Made by a program: the position numbers and the translations under genes
Notes under the pieces: model-generated
The model's database searches: none
What the model saw: only the letters and a program-made list of their open reading frames with translations
Told to the model about the DNA's origin: nothing
Part shown: positions 25,497 to 33,842 of the stretch, one piece after another
How positions within the stretch are numbered: position 1 is the first letter of the stretch
How the letters are laid out: each line of letters opens with the position of its first letter
Assembly (NCBI GenBank): GCA_963781305.1
Contig: CAWAFL010000001.1
Span: 744,001-808,000 of the forward strand
DNA: 64,000 nt
Reading direction: 5' to 3'
From: DASXMT01 sp963781305
GTDB taxonomy: Bacteria > Actinomycetota > Acidimicrobiia > Acidimicrobiales > RAAP-2

Positions 25497-26693
25497 TCAC
25501 CGAGCTGGGCCGGGTGCGGCGACGAGCCGAGCGGGTATGGGCAGGTGTCCCAGGTTGCCGGGGAGCGGGGGGTAGGTGGCTCCGGCAACGGGTTCCAACC
25601 GGGAGACCCGCTCCATGAGCACTTCGACGGCGGTCAGCCCCTCCAGTCGGGCCAGGCTTGCCCCCGGGCACACGTGAGGACCGGCGCCGAAGGTCAGGTG
25701 GCCGCGGGGCTGCGGGCGGTCGAGGCGAAACGTCTCGGGCTCATCGAAGACGGCATCGTCCCGGTTGGCCGAGGCGATGCCCATCTCCACCCAGTCCCCG
25801 GGCCGGAGGGCGACCCCTTCGATATCGGTCTCGGCGGTGCACCGCCGCGAAGTGCGCTGCACGGGTGCGTCGAAGCGCAGGGACTCCTCCATGTACGCCG
25901 GGACCAGGCTGGGATCGGATCGCAGCCGCTGGTAGAGATCGGGATCGAGCAGGAGCCGCTGGACCAGGTGGGCCAGCAGGCCCCGGGTGGTGTGCACGCC
26001 GGCTTGGATCATGAAGTGGAGCTCGGTCACGATCTCTTGGTCGCTGAGCGGCTCCCCCTCGATCACGGCGTCCATCAGCGTGGTGAAGACGTCCTCGCTT
26101 CGTTCGGGACGGGTCCGGCGAGCGGCGAGCTCGTCGGCGAAGAAGTTCTGCAGGGGATGACGGCCGGCGCCGACGTCGGGTGAGCACGGTCGCTTCATGA
26201 TCATCCCGTCCACCGACCAGGCCATGAACTTCGCCGCCGTCTCGTCGGGCAGTCCCATCACGTGGGCCATCACCAGCCCGGGAATGGGCATGGCGTAGCC
26301 GGCGTGGAGGTCGACCTCACCGCCCGCTAACAACTGGTCGAGCAGGGCATGACAGGTGGAGCCGATGAACGGCTCGACCTTGGCCGTCCGTTGCGGACCG
26401 AAGGTGGCGTTGAACAGTCGGCGGATCTGCGCATGGCGGGGACCGGAGATCTCGCTCAAGAAAAGTTGATCGCTGGGCACGGCCTCGATCCCGTCTACCC
26501 CCGACATCCGACCGAGGTCGGCGCGGAAGGTCCCGACGTTCCGGAGCGACGCCTCCACGTCCTCGTAGCGGGCCACGTACCACGATCCCGATGGGGTCGG
26601 GCACACGGGCACCTCGCGGCGCAGTTGGGCCAGACGGTCGAAGGAGACCCCGTCGGTGAATTGCCTCGGGTCGTTGGGATCGTAGGTAGTCAC
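25497..26693 (-). CDS. Cytochrome P450
   Basis: Soluble heme monooxygenase, 398 aa, typical of bacterial CYPs. The heme-thiolate loop reads FGAGPHVCPGASLAR (Cys near residue 346), the ExxR motif is EESLRFDAPVQRTSR (about 275) and the I helix is MIQAGVHTTRGLL (about 230). The usual acidic residue of the A-G-x-[D/E]-T-T proton-delivery motif is replaced by His, which may alter oxygen activation. The GTG at 26693 lies five bases after the SDR stop, so the two genes are one operon. Ferredoxin partners are not present nearby. Confidence 0.92.
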   Translation of the reverse strand: MTTYDPNDPRQFTDGVSFDRLAQLRREVPVCPTPSGSWYVARYEDVEASLRNVGTFRADLGRMSGVDGIEAVPSDQLFLSEISGPRHAQIRRLFNATFGPQRTAKVEPFIGSTCHALLDQLLAGGEVDLHAGYAMPIPGLVMAHVMGLPDETAAKFMAWSVDGMIMKRPCSPDVGAGRHPLQNFFADELAARRTRPERSEDVFTTLMDAVIEGEPLSDQEIVTELHFMIQAGVHTTRGLLAHLVQRLLLDPDLYQRLRSDPSLVPAYMEESLRFDAPVQRTSRRCTAETDIEGVALRPGDWVEMGIASANRDDAVFDEPETFRLDRPQPRGHLTFGAGPHVCPGASLARLEGLTAVEVLMERVSRLEPVAGATYPPLPGNLGHLPIPARLVAAPGPAR

Positions 26694-26697
26694 GGAC

Positions 26698-27423
26698 TCA
26701 GACGCTGGGCCGACCGGCGGTGATGCCACCATCCACGTAGATCACCTGACCGGACACGTAGGCCGACTGATCCGAGGCCAGAAAGGCCACCACGTTGGCG
26801 ATGTCGGTCGGCTCCCCGACCCGTTGGAGGGGAACGGCCCGGGCCCGTTCGCGTTGCCGATCGCCCTCGTAGTTGGCCGCCGTCCCCTCGGTGACGATCA
26901 GGCCAGGCCCCACCGCGTTGACCCGGATCGACCGTGGTCCCAGCTCCACGGCCAGCTGCTGGGTGAGCAGCTCGATGGCGCCCTTGGAGGCGGGATAGAT
27001 GCCCACACCGGACGCGTGCATCGCCGCCGCGGCCGACGAGAGGTTGACGATGGCGCCGCCGCCGCCCTCGGCCATCGCCGGGCTGAACGCCTGGCAGCAA
27101 TGGACGGTACCCAAGAGGTTGACCCGGAGCACGTCGTTGAGATCCGATTCGGAGGCTTCGAGGACGGGGCCGAACCGCCAGATTCCCGCGTTGTTGATCA
27201 GGATCTGCACCGGGCCGACCTCATCGGCCAGGGCATGTACCGCATCACGGTCTCCCACATCGCAGCGATGACCGGTGCCGCCGACCATGGCTGCCGTCTC
27301 CTCGGCACTGGCCAGGTCGATGTCGACCGCCCGTATGACATGTCCGTCAGCGGCCAAGCGCCTGGCAATGGCGCGTCCGAGGCCCCGTCCAGCCCCGGTT
27401 ACGAGGGCCACACCCATCCCCAA
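26698..27423 (-). CDS. SDR family oxidoreductase (3-oxoacyl/alcohol dehydrogenase type)
   Basis: Classical SDR of 241 aa. TGAGRGLGRAI (about residues 9-19) binds the cofactor, and D in AVDIDLA suggests NAD preference. NNAGIW, VNLSSAAAA (catalytic Ser) and YPASKGAIELL (catalytic Tyr and Lys) complete the active site. The C terminus YVSGQVIYVDGG is standard. Sited immediately ahead of the P450 gene with a four-base gap to its GTG start, it probably oxidises an alcohol made by the P450 or prepares the P450 substrate. Confidence 0.92.
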   Translation of the reverse strand: MGMGVALVTGAGRGLGRAIARRLAADGHVIRAVDIDLASAEETAAMVGGTGHRCDVGDRDAVHALADEVGPVQILINNAGIWRFGPVLEASESDLNDVLRVNLLGTVHCCQAFSPAMAEGGGGAIVNLSSAAAAMHASGVGIYPASKGAIELLTQQLAVELGPRSIRVNAVGPGLIVTEGTAANYEGDRQRERARAVPLQRVGEPTDIANVVAFLASDQSAYVSGQVIYVDGGITAGRPSV

Positions 27424-27499
27424 CCCCTCTCGTCAGCGAAACGATCGAACGTTAGCCCGGATCGATCAGGGGCCCACCGACGGCTTAGCCTGGAGCACC

Positions 27500-28411
27500 A
27501 TGATCACGATCTCGGTGTTCGGCGGCGCAGACTCCCCCACGGTCAGCGAGCTGGTGTCGCGCACAGCGGCGGCGGCCGACGACGGCTTCGACAGCATCTG
27601 GTTCGGCCAGGGGTTCACCGTGGACACGTTGACGGCTCTGGCCGTGGCCGCGGGCCAGGTCCCCACCATCGGCCTGGGCACTGCGGTCATCCCCATCCAG
27701 GGACGCCATCCCCTGCCCCTGGCCCAACAGGCCCTGACCGTGGCCACCGTGGCCGGCCCGGATCGACTGACCCTCGGGGTCGGCGTGACCCACCAGGTCG
27801 TATCGGAGGGCTGTTACGGCGTGCCCTATTCATCGGTGGTCGACTTGTGCGCGAACGAGCTCGAGGGTCTCGCTCCCCTGCTCGGCCCGGACCGCCGGGC
27901 CGACCTCGCCGGTGACCGGATCGTGGCCCGAGGTGCCCTCGGGATCGACGCACCGTCTCCGGGTCTCGTGCTGGCCGCACTGGGGCCGAGGATGCTCGAG
28001 CTGGCCGGCCGCCTCACCGATGGCACGGTCACCTGGATGACCGGTGTCGACACCATCCGACGACACGTCGTCCCCTCGATCGCCGCCGCAGCATCGAGGG
28101 CGCACAGACCACCGCCGCGGGTGATCGTCGGCCTTCCCGTATGCGTCACCGACGACAGGGACGGGGCCCGTCAGCGGGTGGGGGCGGCGATGGCCGGTCC
28201 CGCGACCATGCCCTCGTACCAGCGCATGCTGACGGCCGAAGGAGTGGCCGAGCCAGTCGACATCGCCTTGGTGGGTGACGAAGGTGAGGTCGCCGATGGC
28301 ATCGCCGCGCTGGGTGAGGTCGGGGCCACCGAGCTGGTGGCCAACGTGCAGGGGAACCTCGAGGAGCAGGCGCGGACCCGCACGTTCCTCGGTCGCCTGG
28401 CCCGGGCGTGA
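27500..28411 (+). CDS. LLM class F420-dependent oxidoreductase
   Basis: A 303-aa TIM-barrel protein of the luciferase-like monooxygenase superfamily, most similar to the F420-dependent TIGR03564-type group. Family elements include GFDSIWFGQGFTVD (about 30-43), IGLGTAVIPIQGRHP (about 57-71), LTLGVGVTHQVV (about 93) and ELVANVQG at the C terminus. The protein should transfer hydride from F420H2 or use flavin; the substrate is unknown. It is divergent from the SDR/P450 operon, so a shared substrate pathway is plausible. The ATG at 27500 was chosen from homology. Confidence 0.9.
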   Translation: MITISVFGGADSPTVSELVSRTAAAADDGFDSIWFGQGFTVDTLTALAVAAGQVPTIGLGTAVIPIQGRHPLPLAQQALTVATVAGPDRLTLGVGVTHQVVSEGCYGVPYSSVVDLCANELEGLAPLLGPDRRADLAGDRIVARGALGIDAPSPGLVLAALGPRMLELAGRLTDGTVTWMTGVDTIRRHVVPSIAAAASRAHRPPPRVIVGLPVCVTDDRDGARQRVGAAMAGPATMPSYQRMLTAEGVAEPVDIALVGDEGEVADGIAALGEVGATELVANVQGNLEEQARTRTFLGRLARA

Positions 28412-28429
28412 CCCCCGGGCGGGAGTGGG

Positions 28430-29257
28430 CTACCAGAGCTGGTCGACGTAGGTGTCCGTGCCCACCACCGTGGTGAAGAAGGGGGCTGCCAGCTGCAGGC
28501 GGCCGAGCCCGTCGGCCTCAACGGCATCGGTGTAGGCGCGAACCGGCTCGAGCACCTCCCGAACGTCGCCGTCGACGAAGAGGAGCTGAACCAGTCGGTT
28601 TGGTCCCCCGGCCGGGGAGCCCAGGTCCATGGGGACATCTCGCGGCCCCTCGTCGGGGGCCGAGGGCGTCCATGATGAGGCGATCTCGATGGCCGAACCG
28701 GCCAGCAGCGCCCGGGTGTGCTCGCCCGCTACCCGGTGCATTTCCGATCCCTCGGTCCCCTCCGGGCCATCCCACCACAGCACCACCAGACCGGGGTAGC
28801 CGCGATCGAGGGCCAGATCGATGGGGACGGGGTCGTCGTCCCGGTAGAGCGAACCGATGTGATCGAACAGTGAGGTGTGCACGTGACGCCGCTCGGCAAA
28901 ACCTCGGCCGTTGGCGTAGAGGTCGCGCACCTGAGGGACGGCCCAGGCCTCGAAGTGGTCCTCATGATGACCCTTCTCCACCCAGTAGATGGCGATGAAG
29001 CTCCCGGCGTCGTAGGGAGCGGCGACCGTACCGCCGTCCTTCGGCCAGCGCCGGTCCTTCAGCTCCCGCGGGGCCACCCAGCGACTTCCGGCGAACAACC
29101 AGGGGCCGATCATGCAACCGGCATAGAAGTGGTCGCGCTCGTACCAACGGTTGTAGGCCTGTTCGTATCCCTTGGACGGATCCACCAACGTCATCAACAT
29201 GCTGCCCACTTTGACGGGATAGTCGTCGACCCCGCCCACCTCGAGTGGATAGTTCAT
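28430..29257 (-). CDS. Conserved hypothetical protein, possible dimeric alpha/beta barrel
   Basis: I do not recognise a named family. The 275-aa protein has two similar halves. The N-terminal half begins LMTLVDPSKGYEQAYNRWYE and holds HVHTSLFDHIG; the C-terminal half starts around NRLVQLLFVDGDVREVLEP. The pattern of a strand, a helix ending in a Trp-Tyr motif and a conserved His resembles EthD or Dabb-like ferredoxin-fold barrels. No signal peptide or membrane helix is seen. It is surrounded by catabolic enzymes and is convergent with the LLM gene, so a small-molecule-binding role is a reasonable guess. Confidence 0.65.
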   Translation of the reverse strand: MNYPLEVGGVDDYPVKVGSMLMTLVDPSKGYEQAYNRWYERDHFYAGCMIGPWLFAGSRWVAPRELKDRRWPKDGGTVAAPYDAGSFIAIYWVEKGHHEDHFEAWAVPQVRDLYANGRGFAERRHVHTSLFDHIGSLYRDDDPVPIDLALDRGYPGLVVLWWDGPEGTEGSEMHRVAGEHTRALLAGSAIEIASSWTPSAPDEGPRDVPMDLGSPAGGPNRLVQLLFVDGDVREVLEPVRAYTDAVEADGLGRLQLAAPFFTTVVGTDTYVDQLW

Positions 29258-29394
29258 GGCTCATCTCCTTGTCGGCCAACCGGCGCGTGCTCGAGCGGCC
29301 CGCACCCCGCCGAGAGAGCGTAGAGCGGGATCGAGCGTCCGGCGCGATGCTGTCTGATGACCGACGCCTGAGAGCCGGAAGTGAGGCGCACCCG

Positions 29395-30810
29395 ATGACC
29401 GACGTGTTCACAGAAGAGCCCAAGACGAATGACACCGTCAGCGACCGGGTCGCCCGGGGCAAGGAGGCGCGGCGCCGGGCGCCCCGATCAAGTCACGGAG
29501 ACTGGGAACCGGCACACGACCGGCCCGACCCGGTCGGGCTCCTCCAATCCCAGGAAGCCGACCGGGTGCCCGAGCTGGTGCCCATCCGCCACGGCCGCAT
29601 GTTGGCCTCGGAATTCTCCTTCTTCCGCGGGGCCGCACTGAACATGGCCTCGGACCTGTCCCAGACGCCCTCGAGCGGCATCGAGGTCCAGATTTGCGGG
29701 GACGCCCACCTGTCAAACTTCGGCGTGTTCGGCACCCCCGAGCGGGGGATGCTCTTCGACGTCAATGACTTCGACGAGACGCTGGCCGGACCATGGGAGT
29801 GGGACGTGAAGCGGTTGGCCGCCAGCCTGGCCGTCGCCGGTCGAGATCGCGGTTTCACCGACCTGGAGCGAACCGAGGTGGTCACGGCGGCAACGCGCAG
29901 CTACCGGACGGCCATGCTCGCCTTCGCCGGGATGTCGAACCTGGACGTCTGGTACGGGCGACAGGATGTCTCGGTGCTCGAGAGCTGGCGGGCCCAAATG
30001 GGCAGGCGGGAGAAAAAGGTGGTGCAGACCACCTTGACCAAGGCTCAGGGCCACGACCATCTGGCCGCCTTCGCCAAGCTCACCACCAACGAATCGGGTG
30101 TGGTCAGGCTGCGCGAGGAGCACCCGCTCATCACGCCGCTCGACAGGCTCCTGGATCCGGTCGCAGCCGAGTCGCTGCGGCAGAGCCTCGGGTCATTGCT
30201 CGATCAGTACGCGTCCAGCCTTCCACTCGATCGCCAGCGACTGCTCGAGACGTTCCAGCCGGTGCAGATCGCCCGCAAAGTCGTGGGCGTGGGCAGCGTG
30301 GGCACCCGGTGCTGGATCATCCTTCTCCTCGGACGCGACGAGTCCGACCCGTTGATCCTCCAGGCAAAAGAAGCGGGACCCTCGGTGCTCGAGCAGTTCC
30401 TGGCCCCCAGCCAACTGGACCACCACGGACAGCGGGTGGTGGAGGGCCAACGCTTGATGCAAGCGGCCAGCGACATCCTGCTGGGTTGGGTGACGGTCAA
30501 CGGCATCGACGGCATCACCCGCGACTTCTACGTTCGTCAGCTCTGGGACCACAAGGGCTCGGTGGACATCGCCCGCATGGTCCCCCACGGCATGGGCCTC
30601 TATGGCGAGCTGTGCGGTTGGACCCTGGCCCGGGCCCACGCTCGTTCGGGCGACCGCATCGCCATTGCCTCCTATCTGGGAACCGGTTCGACCTTCGACC
30701 GGGCCATCGCCCGCTTCGCCGAGGCCTATGCCGAACAGAACGAAGCCGATCACCAGGCCCTGGTGAACGCCCACCAGGATGGTCGGATCGAAGCGATGAC
30801 CGGTGTTTGA
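29395..30810 (+). CDS. DUF2252 family protein
   Basis: A 471-aa protein of DUF2252, which has a kinase-like fold related to aminoglycoside phosphotransferases. Visible features are RHGRMLASEFSFFRGAA (about 72-88), the catalytic-loop-like motif CGDAHLSNFGVFG (about 104) and DVNDFDETLAGPWEWDVKRL (about 122), where the metal-binding Asp residues lie. No activity is established for the family. GAGG nine bases upstream supports the ATG at 29395; the longer frame has no similarity. It stands alone, divergent from the 275-aa unknown and convergent with the CoA-transferase. Confidence 0.9.
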   Translation: MTDVFTEEPKTNDTVSDRVARGKEARRRAPRSSHGDWEPAHDRPDPVGLLQSQEADRVPELVPIRHGRMLASEFSFFRGAALNMASDLSQTPSSGIEVQICGDAHLSNFGVFGTPERGMLFDVNDFDETLAGPWEWDVKRLAASLAVAGRDRGFTDLERTEVVTAATRSYRTAMLAFAGMSNLDVWYGRQDVSVLESWRAQMGRREKKVVQTTLTKAQGHDHLAAFAKLTTNESGVVRLREEHPLITPLDRLLDPVAAESLRQSLGSLLDQYASSLPLDRQRLLETFQPVQIARKVVGVGSVGTRCWIILLLGRDESDPLILQAKEAGPSVLEQFLAPSQLDHHGQRVVEGQRLMQAASDILLGWVTVNGIDGITRDFYVRQLWDHKGSVDIARMVPHGMGLYGELCGWTLARAHARSGDRIAIASYLGTGSTFDRAIARFAEAYAEQNEADHQALVNAHQDGRIEAMTGV

Positions 30811-30828
30811 GCCCGGCCGCGGCCCGGT

Positions 30829-32127
30829 CTAGATGAAACCCATGCGGCGGGCCTCGTTGGTCAGGGTGTCCCGGAACGCCGGATCGGCCACGGCGATGAG
30901 CCGTTGTGTGCGTTCCCTGACGGTCGTGCCCCGCAGCTCGGCCACCCCGTGCTCGGTGACCACCCGGTCGACGATGTTCTTGTAGGTGGTGACGGCGGCG
31001 CCGGCCTGCAGTTGGGGAACGACCCGGGACACGGTGCAGTCGTGGGTCGACGAGTGCAGCACGATGAACGACTGGCCCTCGGGCGAGTAGATGGCACCCC
31101 GGGCGAAGTCGGCCTGGCCACCGGACGAGGAGAAGTAGTGGCTCCCCAGGGACTCCGATGCGCACTGCCCGAGGAAGTCGACCTCGAGGGTGGCGTTGAT
31201 GGCGACGAACCGGTCCTCGGTGGCCACCCGTTGGGAGTCGTTGGTGTAGTCGACCGGCCAGAACTCAACACCGGGGTTCTCGTCGACGAAGTCGTACAAG
31301 CGCCGGGACCCGAGTGCCGCCGTGGTGACCACCTTGTTCCGATTGTGCCGTTTCAGGCCCCCGCTCACCGCCCCCGACTCGACGAGGTCGACGACGGCGT
31401 CGGTGATCAACTCGCTGTTGATGCCCAGATGCTGGCGGTCGTAGAGCAGGCCCAGCACGGTGCCGGGGATCGCCCCGATGCCCACCTGCAGGGTGGCCCC
31501 ATCGGGGATCCGCTCGGCCACCAACTCGGCGATCCGGCGATCAGCCGGGCTGGCAACGGGCTGGTCCACCTCGGTCAATGGGTAGTCGGCCTCCGACCAT
31601 CCCACCAACTGGCTCACATGGACCTGGTTCTCGCCGAAGGTTCTGGGCATGGCCGCATTGACCTCGAGGAACAGGGGCACGTCGCCGGCCAGCGCGGCCA
31701 TGTAGTCGGCGTGGCACCCGAGGGAGAAATATCCGTGGGCATCGGGGGGCGAGGCGCTAGCGATGGCCAGCGGGCGACGAGCCGTCCGACGCAGCAGCTT
31801 GGGCACGTCGCTGAAATTATTGGGGACCAGATCGCAGTGACCGTCGGCAAAGGCCTGGCGGTCGCAATCGGACAGGAACCAGGAGACATGGCGCAGCCCC
31901 GGCAGCTCACCCCGGATGTAGGGACGGTTCCTGAGGGGCAGCATCTGGTGGAGGCGAACGTCGTGGAAGCGGTCAGCGCCGGCCTCGATCGCGTCGAGGA
32001 CGGTGTCTGGCGCCCCGTTGGCCACACCGACGATGACGTCGCTGCCGTCGGTGATGTGATCGAGGACCGACTCCGGCGGGTACAGCCGGCGGGCCAGTTC
32101 GGCTTCGGTGTTCGGAGAGCGTCGCAC
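30829..32127 (-). CDS. Acetyl-CoA hydrolase/transferase family protein
   Basis: Family I-like CoA-transferase (cat1/4-hydroxybutyrate CoA-transferase group), 432 aa. Motifs include DGSDVIVGVANGAPD near the N terminus and IPDGATLQVGIGAIPG (about 205). The catalytic Glu lies in GINSELITDAVVDLVESGAV (about 235), where relatives read G-x-H-T-E. YSSSGGQADFARGA (written FSSSGGQ here) and AVTTYKNIVDRVVTEHGVA near the C terminus are also typical. It should move CoA between short acyl groups or hydrolyse acyl-CoA. I use the GTG at 32127, where homology begins. It lies divergent to an amidase gene. Confidence 0.88.
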   Translation of the reverse strand: MRRSPNTEAELARRLYPPESVLDHITDGSDVIVGVANGAPDTVLDAIEAGADRFHDVRLHQMLPLRNRPYIRGELPGLRHVSWFLSDCDRQAFADGHCDLVPNNFSDVPKLLRRTARRPLAIASASPPDAHGYFSLGCHADYMAALAGDVPLFLEVNAAMPRTFGENQVHVSQLVGWSEADYPLTEVDQPVASPADRRIAELVAERIPDGATLQVGIGAIPGTVLGLLYDRQHLGINSELITDAVVDLVESGAVSGGLKRHNRNKVVTTAALGSRRLYDFVDENPGVEFWPVDYTNDSQRVATEDRFVAINATLEVDFLGQCASESLGSHYFSSSGGQADFARGAIYSPEGQSFIVLHSSTHDCTVSRVVPQLQAGAAVTTYKNIVDRVVTEHGVAELRGTTVRERTQRLIAVADPAFRDTLTNEARRMGFI

Positions 32128-32287
32128 GCCGGCATCGTAGGCACAGTCGTCGAGGCGACGCTGGCGACTCCAGGAGACGGCGAACGAAGAATTCCCACAT
32201 CGGTCAGGAGTAGTGCTTTCCTGCTCGGGTACTTTGGCACAGAGGCTCGGGCTGCCCACGTCTCGCACACGCTGTGGTGCCGGGGAT

Positions 32288-32327
32288 CACGGCGCAGAGG
32301 GCACGGCGCAGGGGTCACGGCGCAGGG
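32288..32327. repeat. Three 14-bp tandem repeats with CACGGCGCAG core
   Basis: CACGGCGCAG occurs at 32288, 32302 and 32316 with an exact 14-base period and variable bases between. The array lies in the 236-base divergent region between the CoA-transferase and the amidase, about 40 bases ahead of the amidase start. It may be a regulator-binding cluster or a small minisatellite. Confidence 0.6.
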
Positions 32328-32363
32328 TCACACGGTATCGACGAGCACGGGGAGCATCACGTG

Positions 32364-33812
32364 ATGGAAGCGAGCGAACTGACTTGGATGGACGCAGTCG
32401 GACAGGCGGAACTGGTTCGCTCCGGTGCGATCCCATCGCGCTACCTGGTCGATGGGGCGATCGAACGCATCGATCGGCTGGACCCGGTGATCGGGGCCCT
32501 GGTGGCTCGCCGCTTCGACCAGGCCCGGTCCGAGGCCGATTCGCTGGCCCTCGAGCCGCGCCCGGACGACGACCGACCGTTCGCCGGCATCCCCTTCCTG
32601 CTCAAAGACGCCGTCCAGCACTCCCAGGGGGACCGGTACCAACACGGCATGCGCTTCCTGCGGGACAACCCGTGGACTTCACCCAGAGACACCGAGCTCA
32701 CCCGGCGCTACCGGGCGGCTGGCCTGATCGTCCTGGGACGGACCAAGGTGCCTGAACTGACCATCTCGTCCACCACCGAACCCCTGGCCTTTGGCCCCAC
32801 CGCCAACCCGTGGGACCTCAGCCGGTCCCCGGGGGGCTCCAGCGGTGGGTCGGCCGCCGCGGTGGCCTGCGGGATGGTCCCGGCCGCCCATGGAAACGAC
32901 ATGGGCGGGTCCATCAGGATCCCGGCATCGTGTTGCGGGCTCGTCGGGCTCAAGCCCAGTCGGGACCGGACCAGCCTGGCTCCCGACCTCGGGGACTACT
33001 GGGGGCCGCTGACCCATGAGCACGTACTGACCCGATCGGTGCGCGACTCGGCGGCCGTGCTGGACGCCACCGCCGGTCCGGTTCCCGGTGACCTCCACAG
33101 GGCCCCGCCGCCGACCGGCCCCTGGCTGGAAGAGGTGGGCCGGGACCCCGGCCGGTGCCGGATCGGCCTCGTCGTCGATCAGCCCTCGGGCGGCCCGGTG
33201 GACGACGAGTGCGTCACCGCCGTCGAGGACGCCGCCCGGCTCCTCGAGGGCCTCGGCCACGACATTGGTCAGCTGGCCGGCGACGCCCTGTTCGATGCCG
33301 GGGGCATGGCCGGCGTGAGCACGGTGATCGCGGCGGGCATCGCCCGCGACGTAGGCATGTGGGAGGCGCGCCTGGGTGCGGTGGCCACCGACATGGAACC
33401 GATGCCGGTGGCCATGGTCGAGGCCGGTCGGGCCCTGTCCGCCACGCAGCTGATCGACGCTGTCGACGCCATCGCCCGGTGGAGTCGAGCCATCGAAGCG
33501 GCCGCCGCAGAATTCGACGTGCTGCTCACCCCGACCATGGCCATCGTGCCGCCCGCCCTGGGCACGCTGTCGGGCGACCGGCCCCTGGCCGACGTGTACC
33601 CGGGATGGTCGGCGATGTCGGGCTTCGCCCTTCCCTTCGACGCGTCGGGCCAGCCCGCCGTCTCGCTGCCCCTGTGGTGGACCGACAGCGGGCTGCCGGT
33701 GGGTGTCCAACTGGTCGCCCACTATGGACGGGAGGACCTGCTGTTCCGGTTGGCCTCGCAGCTCGAGGTGGCCCGGCCGTGGGACGACCGCCACCCGGCC
33801 ATCGCCCTCTGA
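32364..33812 (+). CDS. Amidase signature family protein
   Basis: A 482-aa amidase (AS family), usual length. The Ser-cisSer-Lys triad is complete: Lys in IPFLLKDAV (about residue 75), cis-Ser in RSPGGSSGGSAAAVA (about 155) and the nucleophile Ser in NDMGGSIRIPASCCGLVGLKP (about 178). It hydrolyses an amide such as an aryl or alkyl amide, or an oligomeric lactam; the substrate is unknown. GGGGAG is followed by two near starts, GTG at 32361 and ATG at 32364; I chose the ATG. No GatB/C genes are adjacent, so a tRNA amidotransferase role is unlikely. Confidence 0.92.
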   Translation: MEASELTWMDAVGQAELVRSGAIPSRYLVDGAIERIDRLDPVIGALVARRFDQARSEADSLALEPRPDDDRPFAGIPFLLKDAVQHSQGDRYQHGMRFLRDNPWTSPRDTELTRRYRAAGLIVLGRTKVPELTISSTTEPLAFGPTANPWDLSRSPGGSSGGSAAAVACGMVPAAHGNDMGGSIRIPASCCGLVGLKPSRDRTSLAPDLGDYWGPLTHEHVLTRSVRDSAAVLDATAGPVPGDLHRAPPPTGPWLEEVGRDPGRCRIGLVVDQPSGGPVDDECVTAVEDAARLLEGLGHDIGQLAGDALFDAGGMAGVSTVIAAGIARDVGMWEARLGAVATDMEPMPVAMVEAGRALSATQLIDAVDAIARWSRAIEAAAAEFDVLLTPTMAIVPPALGTLSGDRPLADVYPGWSAMSGFALPFDASGQPAVSLPLWWTDSGLPVGVQLVAHYGREDLLFRLASQLEVARPWDDRHPAIAL

Positions 33813-33842
33813 CCGCGTCGGGCGAGAGCGTCCGGACCGCAG

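Noticed and set aside
27424..27499. AACGATCGAACGTT as operator between SDR and LLM genes
   Set aside because: Arms are only four bases and the match to any known motif is weak.
30811..30828. GGCCGCGGCC palindrome between DUF2252 and CoA-transferase
   Set aside because: A 10-bp GC palindrome is common in GC-rich DNA, and there is no T-tract, so a terminator call is not justified.
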